A DNA stretch of 23,466 bases from an uncultured Bacteroidales bacterium (GTDB lineage: Bacteria > Bacteroidota > Bacteroidia > Bacteroidales > Marinilabiliaceae): NCBI GenBank assembly GCA_937892255.1, contig CALAUL010000053.1, positions 1 through 23,466 on the forward strand, given 5' to 3'. The notes beneath the pieces are model-generated. The model was not told the origin of the DNA, ran no database searches, and saw only the letters and a program-made list of their open reading frames with translations. Within the stretch, counting starts at the first letter, position 1. Each line of letters starts with the position of its first letter. A program made the translations under genes and the position numbers. This document shows positions 15,984-23,355 of the stretch, in pieces.

Positions 15984-18059
15984 TTATTTACACCATGTTC
16001 TCAACATTGACTCGTCGGGACATTCGTAGTTGGTGATATTGAGTTTGAAGTTCATCATATCATCAAGTTCATGAGTTGTTCCTTGAGGGATACCTTTTTT
16101 GCTATACTGTTGGAAGTATAGTAAGCAGGCATCGTGCCACCATACGGCATCTTCGTATTGAATATTCAACTTATGGGCTATCTCGTTGTAAAGTTCGTCG
16201 TTGATACAATCCTTTACGCTTTCCCATTGTTTGCGGAATTGAAATACCGACTCACAGCCTCTGTTATAGCGGAAGCAAAGTTCTTCCCACAATCTGCGTC
16301 CGCTCTGCATCCAGTGGTTCCATGACGCATGATGAAACCATAGAAGATATTCATCAGGACAGGTGTCGATGTCGCCATAGAACGATGCGAGAGGCTCCTT
16401 ATACTGTAGGTGTCCGTTGCTGCCTGTTGCCGAACGGTCAAAGCCCAACCCTATGCTATCTGCTCTATGATAATACGAAGGCATCCAGTCCGGACGTGCT
16501 CCCTCTATGGCACACCACGGTTCTGGTCCGTAGTGGTGTCCCCATGCAAAGAGGTGATGCAGACCTAATGGCATCATGTAGTCTACCACTGCTTCGTGTG
16601 TCTTGTCGAGAAGGTCGGCTATGCTGTCTGTTGCCGTGTGACAGATGTCAACGAATGTCTGTTTTATCCATTCGCGTGCTATCTCATCGCTGCTCATTGT
16701 CATATCCCACGACAGACGGCCGAAAGCGTACCAGTTGGCTTGAGCCATGGTATTGCCACACCAGTTGTCCATGTCGCCGATGTTTGTCACGCCGGCAATG
16801 GCCGAAGGTGCTCCTTTGATGTGTTGCATTGTGATATCTGCCACGGTGCTATTCTCATCTACACTTGTCTTTTGCCACATGGGTTCAAGCCACATGTTTG
16901 GAAGGAAACATATATGGTTGCTATGACCTGTGTACTCTTGTGTTATCTGTAGTTCTGCCATTACTTGAGTATTGGGCATAGCTGCAAAGAGGGGAGATAT
17001 AGGTTCGCGAGGTTGGAAGTCAATAGGACCGTTTTTAATCTGTATTATCACATTGTCGGCGAATTCGCCATCGTGTGGTTCGAATTCCAGATATGCCTGT
17101 TTTGCTCTGTCGGCGTCTGATGGTGAGTAGACGAATGCTCTCCACATCACTATGCCGTTGTAAGGTTTCAATGCTTCGGCCAACATGTTTGCTCCCTCGG
17201 CATGTGAACGTCCGTAGTCGAGTGGTCCCGGAAGACCTTCGCTGTTGGCTTTTACAAGGAATCCGCCAAAGTCCGGTATGAGCTTGTATATTTCCGATAC
17301 TTTTTCTTTCCACCATGTGCGTACTTCCGGACGCAGAGGGTCGGCATCAGCGGTCTTGCCAAGTTCCATAGGCGAAGAGAAGTTTACGGCCAGATATACT
17401 TTTATGCCATACGGACGGAAGATGTCGGCAAGTTTTGCCACTTTGACGAGGTAGTCGGCAGATAATATCTTTGGCGATGCATTGACGTTGTCAAGTACCG
17501 TTGCGTTGATGCCTATCGATGCATTGGCACGTGCATACTCCTCGTATCGTGGTGATATTGTGCCGGGCAGTTCTTCCCATTTCCACAACGACTTGCCGGC
17601 ATAACCTCTTTCAACAGTGCCATCGAGGTTGTCCCAATGGTTGAGAATTCTGATGTCGTAGCTTGGTGCAGACTCGGCTTTGAGGGTTTTGCCATCGGCG
17701 AAAGATGTTCCCTCTATGGCCTGCTGGCGCAATACATTGTATGCGGCATAGAGCAATCCTACCGGCTCAGAGGCGTGCAGAGTCAGGGTGTTGTTGCTTA
17801 GTTCGTAAGCGTAGCCTTCTTTGCCGTATGTGTCTTTCTCTATCTCGCATTTTATGACATCGACATTCAATGCCGCAAGTTCTCTTTTGACTATCTGCAG
17901 TGTAGGTGTGGTGTCGGCCAACTCTATCTTGTTGCAAGAGTTTTTTGTGGCATGCTGAAACCACAGATTGTGGCTGTTGTGGCTCGGCGTTGTTACATTG
18001 CCGTATGAGACAACCGTCGCAACTATACCTATAGTAGATATAAAGTGAATAAGTTTCAT
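15984..18059 (-). CDS. aguA: GH67 alpha-glucuronidase, secreted to the periplasm
   Basis: 691 residues, normal for GH67. A hydrophobic N-terminus (KLIHFISTIGIVATVVSYG, 2-20) is a signal peptide without a lipobox, so export to the periplasm is likely. The N-terminal domain (about 40-130) is followed by the catalytic barrel (about 133-450) and a helical C-terminal domain with LFAWGHHYGPEPWC and the tail to 691. Catalytic residues by family analogy: Glu274 in KANSEGLPGP (acid), Asp347 in NGPIDFQP and Glu375 in ELQITQEYTG (base pair); their spacings, 73 and 28 residues, equal those I recall for the Cellvibrio enzyme (292, 365, 393). The reaction is hydrolysis of alpha-1,2-linked (4-O-methyl)glucuronic acid from the non-reducing end of xylo-oligosaccharides. 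It lies 36 bases after the 204-residue gene and 25 before the TPR gene. I see no promoter in the short gap. Confidence 0.95.
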   Translation of the reverse strand: MKLIHFISTIGIVATVVSYGNVTTPSHNSHNLWFQHATKNSCNKIELADTTPTLQIVKRELAALNVDVIKCEIEKDTYGKEGYAYELSNNTLTLHASEPVGLLYAAYNVLRQQAIEGTSFADGKTLKAESAPSYDIRILNHWDNLDGTVERGYAGKSLWKWEELPGTISPRYEEYARANASIGINATVLDNVNASPKILSADYLVKVAKLADIFRPYGIKVYLAVNFSSPMELGKTADADPLRPEVRTWWKEKVSEIYKLIPDFGGFLVKANSEGLPGPLDYGRSHAEGANMLAEALKPYNGIVMWRAFVYSPSDADRAKQAYLEFEPHDGEFADNVIIQIKNGPIDFQPREPISPLFAAMPNTQVMAELQITQEYTGHSNHICFLPNMWLEPMWQKTSVDENSTVADITMQHIKGAPSAIAGVTNIGDMDNWCGNTMAQANWYAFGRLSWDMTMSSDEIAREWIKQTFVDICHTATDSIADLLDKTHEAVVDYMMPLGLHHLFAWGHHYGPEPWCAIEGARPDWMPSYYHRADSIGLGFDRSATGSNGHLQYKEPLASFYGDIDTCPDEYLLWFHHASWNHWMQSGRRLWEELCFRYNRGCESVFQFRKQWESVKDCINDELYNEIAHKLNIQYEDAVWWHDACLLYFQQYSKKGIPQGTTHELDDMMNFKLNITNYECPDESMLRTWCK

Positions 18060-18095
18060 AGGGTAATTTATTTGATGTTCTGTTCGTTATTTCTG

Positions 18096-18710
18096 TTACT
18101 TGAGCATCTGTGTTGTCTTGTCAAATCCGAGCTTGTTGATTTTCTTTTGATAGACATTGATGAACAACTTGTTTATAAGCACACTCTCGAGTGCGTTTAT
18201 CGGAATGACAAACATCATCTGCGGACTTGTGCCATTAGAGCCTACTCCCACAATGATAAATGTCGGTGTCTTGTGCTCTTCTTGATAGGCTTTGAGTTTT
18301 TCCAATGTCTCATCGTCGGTAATCTTCATAAAGCCGTTGTAGAAGTCCGGACGCCAGATTGAGTTGTACGCAAAGCGATGGAAGTCTGTAGGCTTCTGGG
18401 CTTTGCCTTGTTTGAAGACTCCGACATTCTCAGGTCGGAATGTCTCGTCTGCTTCGTCAAATCTGACAAATCTGTTCTGACGTACGTTAAACAGTCTCTT
18501 GATACAACGTTTGAAGTCTTGATTATTTTTCTCTACCCATTTTATCAAATCTGCATCGGCATTTAGCTTGTCCAACTGTGCATTGAGTGCTGCAGTGAGT
18601 TTGTCGCCATCTTTCTCTGATAGCGACAAGAATGACTCTAACACTCTTTTGTCGTTGTCTGTAAGCTTGCCTTTGGCCAATGCCGTTAATTTCAATGCAA
18701 CATTATCCAT
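18096..18710 (-). CDS. Conserved-looking hypothetical protein, 204 residues
   Basis: I do not recognise the family. It is a soluble protein without signal peptide. Residues 1-75 are highly charged helices (KGKLTDNDKRVLESFLSLSE, then LDKLNADADLIKWVEKNNQD), 76-130 are rich in Arg, Phe and Asp (VRQNRFVRFDEADETFRPEN, FHRFAYNSIWRPDFYNGFMK), and 145-180 form a predicted strand-rich part with TFIIVGVGSNGTSPQMMFVI. The reading frame is uninterrupted, coding is consistent with neighbours, and the gene sits 20 bases after tyrS and 36 before the GH67 gene on the same strand, which supports a real gene in a shared transcript. Neither neighbour gives a functional hint. The ATG at 18710 is the first usable start after the tyrS stop. 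Confidence 0.75.
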   Translation of the reverse strand: MDNVALKLTALAKGKLTDNDKRVLESFLSLSEKDGDKLTAALNAQLDKLNADADLIKWVEKNNQDFKRCIKRLFNVRQNRFVRFDEADETFRPENVGVFKQGKAQKPTDFHRFAYNSIWRPDFYNGFMKITDDETLEKLKAYQEEHKTPTFIIVGVGSNGTSPQMMFVIPINALESVLINKLFINVYQKKINKLGFDKTTQMLK

Positions 18711-18730
18711 GCCTTCGTATCTTTAGTTGT

Positions 18731-20017
18731 TTATTTTACTATGAGGATATAGAAGTTCTTCTTTCCTTTCTGTACAAGTATGTACTTGCCATTGAGGAGA
18801 GCTTCGCTTGTTACTATCTGCTCCGGCGTCTCTGTCTTCTGCTTGTTGATTTGCAAGCCTGCTACGTTGCGTCGCAATTCGCTCTTCGATGGGAATACCG
18901 CAGCATGTGTAGTAAGGAGGTCGGCCACTTGAACGCCCTCGTCCAAAAGGCTCTTCGATACTTCAAACTGCTCCACTCCTTCAAATACCGAAAGGAATGT
19001 CGCTTCGTCCATCTTCTTGAGTGTCTCCGTCGAACCCTTGCCAAAGAGGATTTGCGATGCCTCTATTGATGCCTTGAGTGCCTCTTCGCTATGCACCATT
19101 ATTGTCATCTCTTCAGCCAATCGTTTTTGCAATGGTCGCATTCCCGGGTCTTCTGCTTGTTGGCGAACGAGCGACTCTATCTCTTCGATGCTCAACATGG
19201 TGAATATCTTTATGTAGCGTTCTGCATCGGCATCTGATGTGTTGAGCCAGAACTGGTAGAACTTATACGGGCTTGTCTTCTCAGGGTCGAGCCAGATGTT
19301 GCCACTCTCAGTCTTGCCGAACTTTCCGCCGTCGGCTTTCGTGATAAGCGGACATACAAGGGCAAAAGCCTCTCCTCCTGCTGTTCTACGGATAAGCTCC
19401 GTTCCGGTTGTGATATTTCCCCATTGGTCAGATCCACCCAATTGCAGTTTGCAGTTGTAGTTCTGGTAGAGGTATAGAAAGTCGTATCCTTGCATGAGCT
19501 GATATGAGAACTCTGTGAATGACATGCCTTCGCGGCTCTCTTGACTCAAACGTTTTTTTACAGAGTCTTTGGCCATCATGTAGTTTACAGTGATATGCTT
19601 GCCTATGTCGCGGATAAAGTTGATGAACGAATAGTTCTTCATCCAGTCGTAGTTGTTTACCAATATTGCGGCATTTGGCTCTTTGGAGTCGAAGTCAAGG
19701 AATTTCTCCAACTGCTTCTTGATACATGCTACGTTGTGGTTGAGGGTTGCCTCATCGAGCAAGTTGCGTTCTGCTGACTTCATTGATGGGTCGCCAATCA
19801 TGCCTGTCGCACCGCCTACAAGGGCAATAGGTTTATGTCCTGCTGCTTGAAGGTGCTTTAGTAGCATTATGCTGACCAAATGTCCGATATGTAAAGAGTC
19901 GGCTGTAGGGTCTATGCCTACGTAAGCTGTCGTTAGCTCTTTCTTTAGTTGCTCTTCAGTGCCCGGCATTACGGTATGCAACATGCCACGCCACTGCAAT
20001 TCTTCTACGAAGTTCAT
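18731..20017 (-). CDS. tyrS: Tyrosyl-tRNA synthetase
   Basis: 428 residues, the standard bacterial length. Class I signatures are present: HIGH as HIGH itself (43-46 in DSLHIGHLVS), the tyrosine-binding region with YDFLYLYQNYNCKLQLGGSDQWGNI (178-202, split here only by description), and the KMSKS-like loop KFGKT (232-236). The C-terminal 70 residues form an S4 RNA-binding domain. It attaches tyrosine to tRNA-Tyr in the cytoplasm. A promoter lies about 90 bases upstream, giving an untranslated leader of about 80 bases with no T-box-like features that I can see. It is first in a series with the 204-residue protein, GH67 and TPR genes. Confidence 0.97.
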   Translation of the reverse strand: MNFVEELQWRGMLHTVMPGTEEQLKKELTTAYVGIDPTADSLHIGHLVSIMLLKHLQAAGHKPIALVGGATGMIGDPSMKSAERNLLDEATLNHNVACIKKQLEKFLDFDSKEPNAAILVNNYDWMKNYSFINFIRDIGKHITVNYMMAKDSVKKRLSQESREGMSFTEFSYQLMQGYDFLYLYQNYNCKLQLGGSDQWGNITTGTELIRRTAGGEAFALVCPLITKADGGKFGKTESGNIWLDPEKTSPYKFYQFWLNTSDADAERYIKIFTMLSIEEIESLVRQQAEDPGMRPLQKRLAEEMTIMVHSEEALKASIEASQILFGKGSTETLKKMDEATFLSVFEGVEQFEVSKSLLDEGVQVADLLTTHAAVFPSKSELRRNVAGLQINKQKTETPEQIVTSEALLNGKYILVQKGKKNFYILIVK

Positions 20018-20105
20018 CTATTTTATTGTTTTATTTGTGTTCATAAATGTGCGACGTTTCGCAAATAGTAATGCACCTATGTTGCGTGCGTTACTTCTTC
20101 GGTGG

Positions 20106-20136
20106 CAAATATAATACTATTTCACCGAATAACGAA
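20106..20136 (-). promoter_or_regulatory. Candidate promoter for tyrS and the genes after it
   Basis: Minus-strand TTCG (20136-20133), 19-base spacer, TATATTTG (20113-20106). The downstream box is a full match and the upstream box has one mismatch. Transcription would start near 20100, leaving a leader of roughly 80 bases that includes a small stem TGCGA-CGTT-TCGCA at about 20048-20061. Confidence 0.5.
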
Positions 20137-20222
20137 ATGTCATGTGATATATTGGTGTTTATATCCTTGTGGTCGGTTCTTGTTTTTGTTTCTCCATCGG
20201 ACGGAGGGCGTTTTATGTTTGT

Positions 20223-21584
20223 TCACGAAAACAGCAGTCTGAAGGCTTCGTCCAAGCGTGATACTTGACGTGTCTCGATGTCGTATTTCGAGAAGTCTAT
20301 GCCTTTGTTGTACGTGGGTATTATAATCTGTTTGAATCCCAATTTGGCTGCTTCGCTTATGCGTTGTTCTATGCGTGTCACGGGGCGTATTTCGCCCGAG
20401 AGTCCTATTTCGCCCGCAAGACAGATGCCCGGATTGATGGGCATATCGGTATTCGACGATAGTATAGAGGCTGCCACAGATAGGTCTATGGCGGTGTCGT
20501 TGACGCGTATTCCGCCAGCGATGTTGAGGAAGACGTCTTTCGTGGCAAGTTTAAATCCGGCTCGTTTTTCCAGCACGGCAAGCAGCATGTTCAGACGTCG
20601 CAGGTCGAAGCCTGTAGCGGAGCGTTGTGGTGTGCCGTATGCCGCTGTAGAGGTGAGGGCTTGTATCTCTATCAAGAATGGTCTCAGTCCTTCCATGGCT
20701 GCTGCAATGCTTATGCCGCTGAGGTGTTGCGAATACTGATTGAGGAGCATCTCCGAGGGGTTTATGACTTCTCGGAGTCCGTTGCCGAGCATCTCAAATA
20801 TTCCTATCTCGTTGGTAGAGCCAAAACGATTCTTTATGCTTCGCAGTATGCGGTACATGTGGTTGCGGTCGCCTTCAAACTGAAGTACTACATCTACCAT
20901 GTGTTCGAGGATCTTAGGTCCTGCCAACTGTCCGTCTTTGTTGATGTGTCCGATGAGGATTATCGGCAGTGCATTCTCTTTCGCCATGCGCATGAGGATA
21001 GCGGTGCATTCGCGTATCTGCGATATTGAGCCCGGGAGGGAGTCTATGCGTTCGGTCTCCATGGTCTGTATGGAGTCGATGACTACGATGTCGGGTTTGC
21101 AACTGTCGATGTGGGTTTTAAGCCTGTCTATAGATGTGTCGCTGACAACGAGGCAGTTGTCAGCGTTGGTTGTTTTTATTCTCTCGGCTCGCAGTTTTAT
21201 CTGCTGTGAGCTCTCTTCGCCCGATACATAGAGCACTTTCCTATATGGGAGCGAGAGTGCTGTTTGCAATACGAGTGTCGACTTGCCTATGCCCGGCTCT
21301 CCTCCTATGAGTATGAGTGCTCCGGGGACAATGCCTCCGCCTAATACTCGGTCAAGTTCACCATTGGTCGTAGGTGTGCGGCTGACGTCTGTTATCTCTA
21401 TCTCCGAGAGTGGCATAGGACGTACTGTCGATGTGCTTGTCGTTGCTCCGGAAGGGGCTTTCTTTGTTACTACTGTCTCTTCGACGTAGGTGTTCCATTC
21501 GCCACATTGGTTGCATCGTCCCATCCATTTTGGCGATTCGGCGCCACACTCGCGACATACGTATATTGTTTTGGTCTTTGCCAT
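20223..21584 (-). CDS. radA: DNA repair protein RadA (RadA/Sms)
   Basis: 453 residues from the ATG at 21584. A longer frame reaches 21698, but its extra 38 residues are arginine-rich and lie inside the upp coding region, and the family starts with MAKxKxxYVCxxCG as seen here. A four-cysteine zinc finger (C10, C13, C24, C27) is followed by the RecA-like ATPase with Walker A GGEPGIGKST (94-103), VVIDSIQT (Walker B, 167-174) and the RadA-specific KNRFG (251-255). The C-terminal third is the Lon-protease-like domain that forms the hexameric ring. RadA drives branch migration in homologous recombination. It starts 17 bases after the upp stop, so radC-upp-radA is probably one transcript. Confidence 0.96.
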   Translation of the reverse strand: MAKTKTIYVCRECGAESPKWMGRCNQCGEWNTYVEETVVTKKAPSGATTSTSTVRPMPLSEIEITDVSRTPTTNGELDRVLGGGIVPGALILIGGEPGIGKSTLVLQTALSLPYRKVLYVSGEESSQQIKLRAERIKTTNADNCLVVSDTSIDRLKTHIDSCKPDIVVIDSIQTMETERIDSLPGSISQIRECTAILMRMAKENALPIILIGHINKDGQLAGPKILEHMVDVVLQFEGDRNHMYRILRSIKNRFGSTNEIGIFEMLGNGLREVINPSEMLLNQYSQHLSGISIAAAMEGLRPFLIEIQALTSTAAYGTPQRSATGFDLRRLNMLLAVLEKRAGFKLATKDVFLNIAGGIRVNDTAIDLSVAASILSSNTDMPINPGICLAGEIGLSGEIRPVTRIEQRISEAAKLGFKQIIIPTYNKGIDFSKYDIETRQVSRLDEAFRLLFS

Positions 21585-21601
21585 AGGCGTTGTGTTTAGT
21601 G

Positions 21602-22255
21602 TTATAGTTTTTTCCCAAAGGCAAGGTCGCCTGCGTCGCCAAGTCCGGGGACGATGTATTTGTGTTCGTTGAGGTGCTCGTCGATGGCAACTATCCACAC
21701 TGTGATGTCCGTCCCTGAGAGTTCTTTCCTTAGATGCTCCACTCCCTCGGGGCTTCCGATGATGTTGAGCACGTGTATATGTCGGGGCTTGCCGTAACGT
21801 TGAAGCGCAACTATCGTCTTGGTCAAGCTCTTTCCTGTGGCGAGCATGGGATCTACCAAGAGCAGTACTTTGCCCTCGAGCGATGGTGTCGCCACATATT
21901 CGAGTTTTATGTCAAAATCGGTGTCAGAACTATACTTGCGATATGCCGATATGAAACAGTTCTCTGCGCGGTCGAAGATGTCGAGCACTCCGTTGTGCAT
22001 AGGCAGTCCGGCACGTAGTATGGAGCCTACTACGATATTATCTTTTGGCAGATGTACTTGTGCAATGCCAAGAGGTGTGGTGATGTTGCAAGGGGTATAG
22101 TCAAGGTGTTTGCTCACTTCGTATGCCATCAACGAGCCTATGCGCTCTATGTTGCATCGAAAGCGCAGAGGGTCTTTCTGAATGTCGACATTGCGTATCT
22201 CGGCAAGGTATTTGTTCAAGACGGAGTTGGTGTGTCGCAGTTCTATGATATTCAT
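21602..22255 (-). CDS. upp: Uracil phosphoribosyltransferase
   Basis: 217 residues, slightly longer than the usual 208 because of a short insertion near 105-112 and a C-terminal extension. The PRPP-binding loop reads DPMLATGKSL (135-144), and the uracil-binding C-terminus reads YIVPGLGDAGD (200-210), both diagnostic. SILRAGLPMHNG (78-89) also fits. It makes UMP from uracil and phosphoribosyl diphosphate in pyrimidine salvage, in the cytoplasm. The gene begins 8 bases after the radC stop and ends 17 bases before radA; the link to two DNA-repair-type genes is positional only. Confidence 0.95.
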   Translation of the reverse strand: MNIIELRHTNSVLNKYLAEIRNVDIQKDPLRFRCNIERIGSLMAYEVSKHLDYTPCNITTPLGIAQVHLPKDNIVVGSILRAGLPMHNGVLDIFDRAENCFISAYRKYSSDTDFDIKLEYVATPSLEGKVLLLVDPMLATGKSLTKTIVALQRYGKPRHIHVLNIIGSPEGVEHLRKELSGTDITVWIVAIDEHLNEHKYIVPGLGDAGDLAFGKKL

Positions 22256-22263
22256 GCTTCCAA

Positions 22264-22959
22264 TTATATTTTATTGTTGTCGCGATAGCTGTAAAAGACT
22301 GATTGTGATACGATGATATGGTCAATAAGTTTGATGTTCATCATATCGCCGGCTCGTGCTATTTGTGTTGTTATCTCGTCATCGTGGCGAGAGGGCAGAG
22401 TATTGCCCGAAGGGTGGTTGTGTGTGATGATGAACGATGTGGCGTTAAGCTCGAGAGCACGTTTCATCAGCACTCTCACGTCTACCACAGTGGCTGTCAT
22501 GCCTCCTACCGACAGACCCTCAGTGCCTAATATCATGTTGCTGTTGTTGAGGTATATAGCCCAAAACTCTTCATGGTTGAGGTCGCCTATCTTATGACGC
22601 ATGTAGTTGAAGACATCTTTGCTGTCGGTTATCTTGTCTCGGTCAAGGGCTTCCGAAGAGGCTCTTCTTTTCCCAAGTTCCAATGCTGCCATGATATTTA
22701 TCGCACGAGCGTCACCGATACCCTTGAAACGCAGTAGTTCCTTAAAGGTAGCTTTGCTCAGTTCAAGGAGGTTGTTGTTATAGGCATTTAGAATGTTCCG
22801 TCCCACGTCGATGGCTGTCAGTTCGCCCGAGCCGGAACCGATGAGTATGGCCAGCAGTTCGGAGTTGGAAAGCGAATCGCAACCTTTGCTTATCATCTTT
22901 TCTCGGGGACGGTCTTCCTCCGACATCTGTTTTATGGTAAATCGTGTGATGTTCGACAT
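22264..22959 (-). CDS. radC: RadC family protein (UPF0758, JAMM/MPN domain)
   Basis: 231 residues, full family length. An N-terminal helix-hairpin-helix part (about 15-100) opens with EEDRPREKMISKGCDSLSNS and holds LLRFKGIGDARA. The C-terminal MPN/JAMM domain carries the metal motif: H180, H182 and D193 in THNHPSGNTLPSRHD. Despite its name, a role in recombination repair is not established; the JAMM motif suggests a metalloprotease-like or DNA-related hydrolase. It leads the radC-upp-radA set. The ATG at 22959 gives the usual short N-terminus before the conserved DRPREK, with a -7-like box 35 bases upstream. Confidence 0.93.
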   Translation of the reverse strand: MSNITRFTIKQMSEEDRPREKMISKGCDSLSNSELLAILIGSGSGELTAIDVGRNILNAYNNNLLELSKATFKELLRFKGIGDARAINIMAALELGKRRASSEALDRDKITDSKDVFNYMRHKIGDLNHEEFWAIYLNNSNMILGTEGLSVGGMTATVVDVRVLMKRALELNATSFIITHNHPSGNTLPSRHDDEITTQIARAGDMMNIKLIDHIIVSQSVFYSYRDNNKI

Positions 22960-22993
22960 CGGTTTAGTCTTTTTACGTTGTTCGTTCGTTGGA

Positions 22994-23001
22994 CAAAGAT
23001 A
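22994..23001 (-). promoter_or_regulatory. Possible -7 box for the radC-upp-radA operon
   Basis: Minus-strand TATCTTTG fits TAnnTTTG and lies 35 bases before the radC ATG. I see no TTTG-like box at 18-20 bases upstream of it, so only half of the consensus is present. Confidence 0.35.
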
Positions 23002-23215
23002 ATAAGAAGCTCTTTACAGATGTAAGAAGTCGATTATTATTTATCCCAAAATCTTTACCAAATCACTCTCCGAGACGTCTCATGACATACCCTTTCAGAA
23101 CTACAACATCATTCCCCAACCATAATCCCAATACTCCCAAAATACAACAATGACTCTCTATTTGTACTTCTTAAAGTGTTCTATTTTTTCTCTTTTTACA
23201 AAACTGTTCCAAAAG
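23002..23215. other. Gene-free, G-poor segment with a GAGACGTCTC palindrome
   Basis: No convincing gene on either strand in 22960-23355. On the plus strand 23041-23215 is markedly poor in G and rich in A, C and T. GAGACGTCTC (23072-23081) is a perfect 10-bp palindrome. On the minus strand one frame stays open for 35 codons (23173 to 23065) but has no ATG until near its end. It may be a leader, an untranslated RNA, or a piece of a dispersed element; the sequence alone does not decide. Confidence 0.5.
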
Positions 23216-23348
23216 TACTACCAAACTCCTACCCGAGTCCCCCCAAAGTCCTACCCGAGTCGCCAATCGTTCGAGATTTTTTCATTTTCTCGAACGATTG
23301 GCGACTCGGGTAGGACTTTGAAAGGGCTTTGAAAGGAGTTTGGTGGTA
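23216..23348. repeat. Long inverted repeat / cruciform-forming element
   Basis: Inner arms 23244-23276 and 23288-23320 are exact reverse complements over 33 bases, with an 11-base T-rich loop (23277-23287). Outer arms 23216-23230 and 23334-23348 match at 14 of 15 positions, the one exception being a T/G pair. The segments between inner and outer arms do not pair: on the left they hold the first 22-bp repeat unit, on the right two short CTTTGAAAGG copies. No T-run follows the stem, so an ordinary terminator is unlikely. No transposase gene is present beside it in the window. Confidence 0.92.
23221..23264 (+). repeat. Two tandem copies of a 22-bp repeat
   Basis: Unit 1 (23221-23242) and unit 2 (23243-23264) agree at 20 of 22 positions; both contain CCAAA then TCCTACCCGAGTC, differing at unit positions 6 and 20. 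A degenerate partial third copy (CCAAAAGTACTA) precedes them at 23209-23220. The second unit forms most of the left arm of the long hairpin. Confidence 0.85.
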
Positions 23349-23355
23349 CATTGAA

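Noticed and set aside
20170..20222. Terminator after radA
   Set aside because: The only stem, CTCCGT/ATGGAG, needs a wobble pair and is followed by an A-rich rather than T-rich stretch on the minus strand.
20047..20268. 73-residue plus-strand frame between tyrS and radA
   Set aside because: It covers the tyrS promoter and enters radA in the antisense direction; composition is not gene-like.
21585..21698. N-terminal extension of RadA by 38 residues
   Set aside because: The extra residues are arginine-rich, lie in another frame inside upp, and RadA proteins begin at the zinc finger as found from 21584.
23065..23173. 35-codon minus-strand open frame in the G-poor segment
   Set aside because: It has no ATG except six codons before its stop, so I treat it as non-coding.
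23209..23264. CRISPR array
   Set aside because: The 22-bp units are directly adjacent with no spacers, only about two and a half copies exist, and no cas gene is present.
23150..23332. 60-residue plus-strand frame across the long hairpin
   Set aside because: It runs straight through both arms of the inverted repeat, has unlikely composition, and is best explained by chance.
23216..23348. Invertible (phase-variable) promoter
   Set aside because: The arms are separated by only 11 bases, too little to hold a promoter between the repeats.
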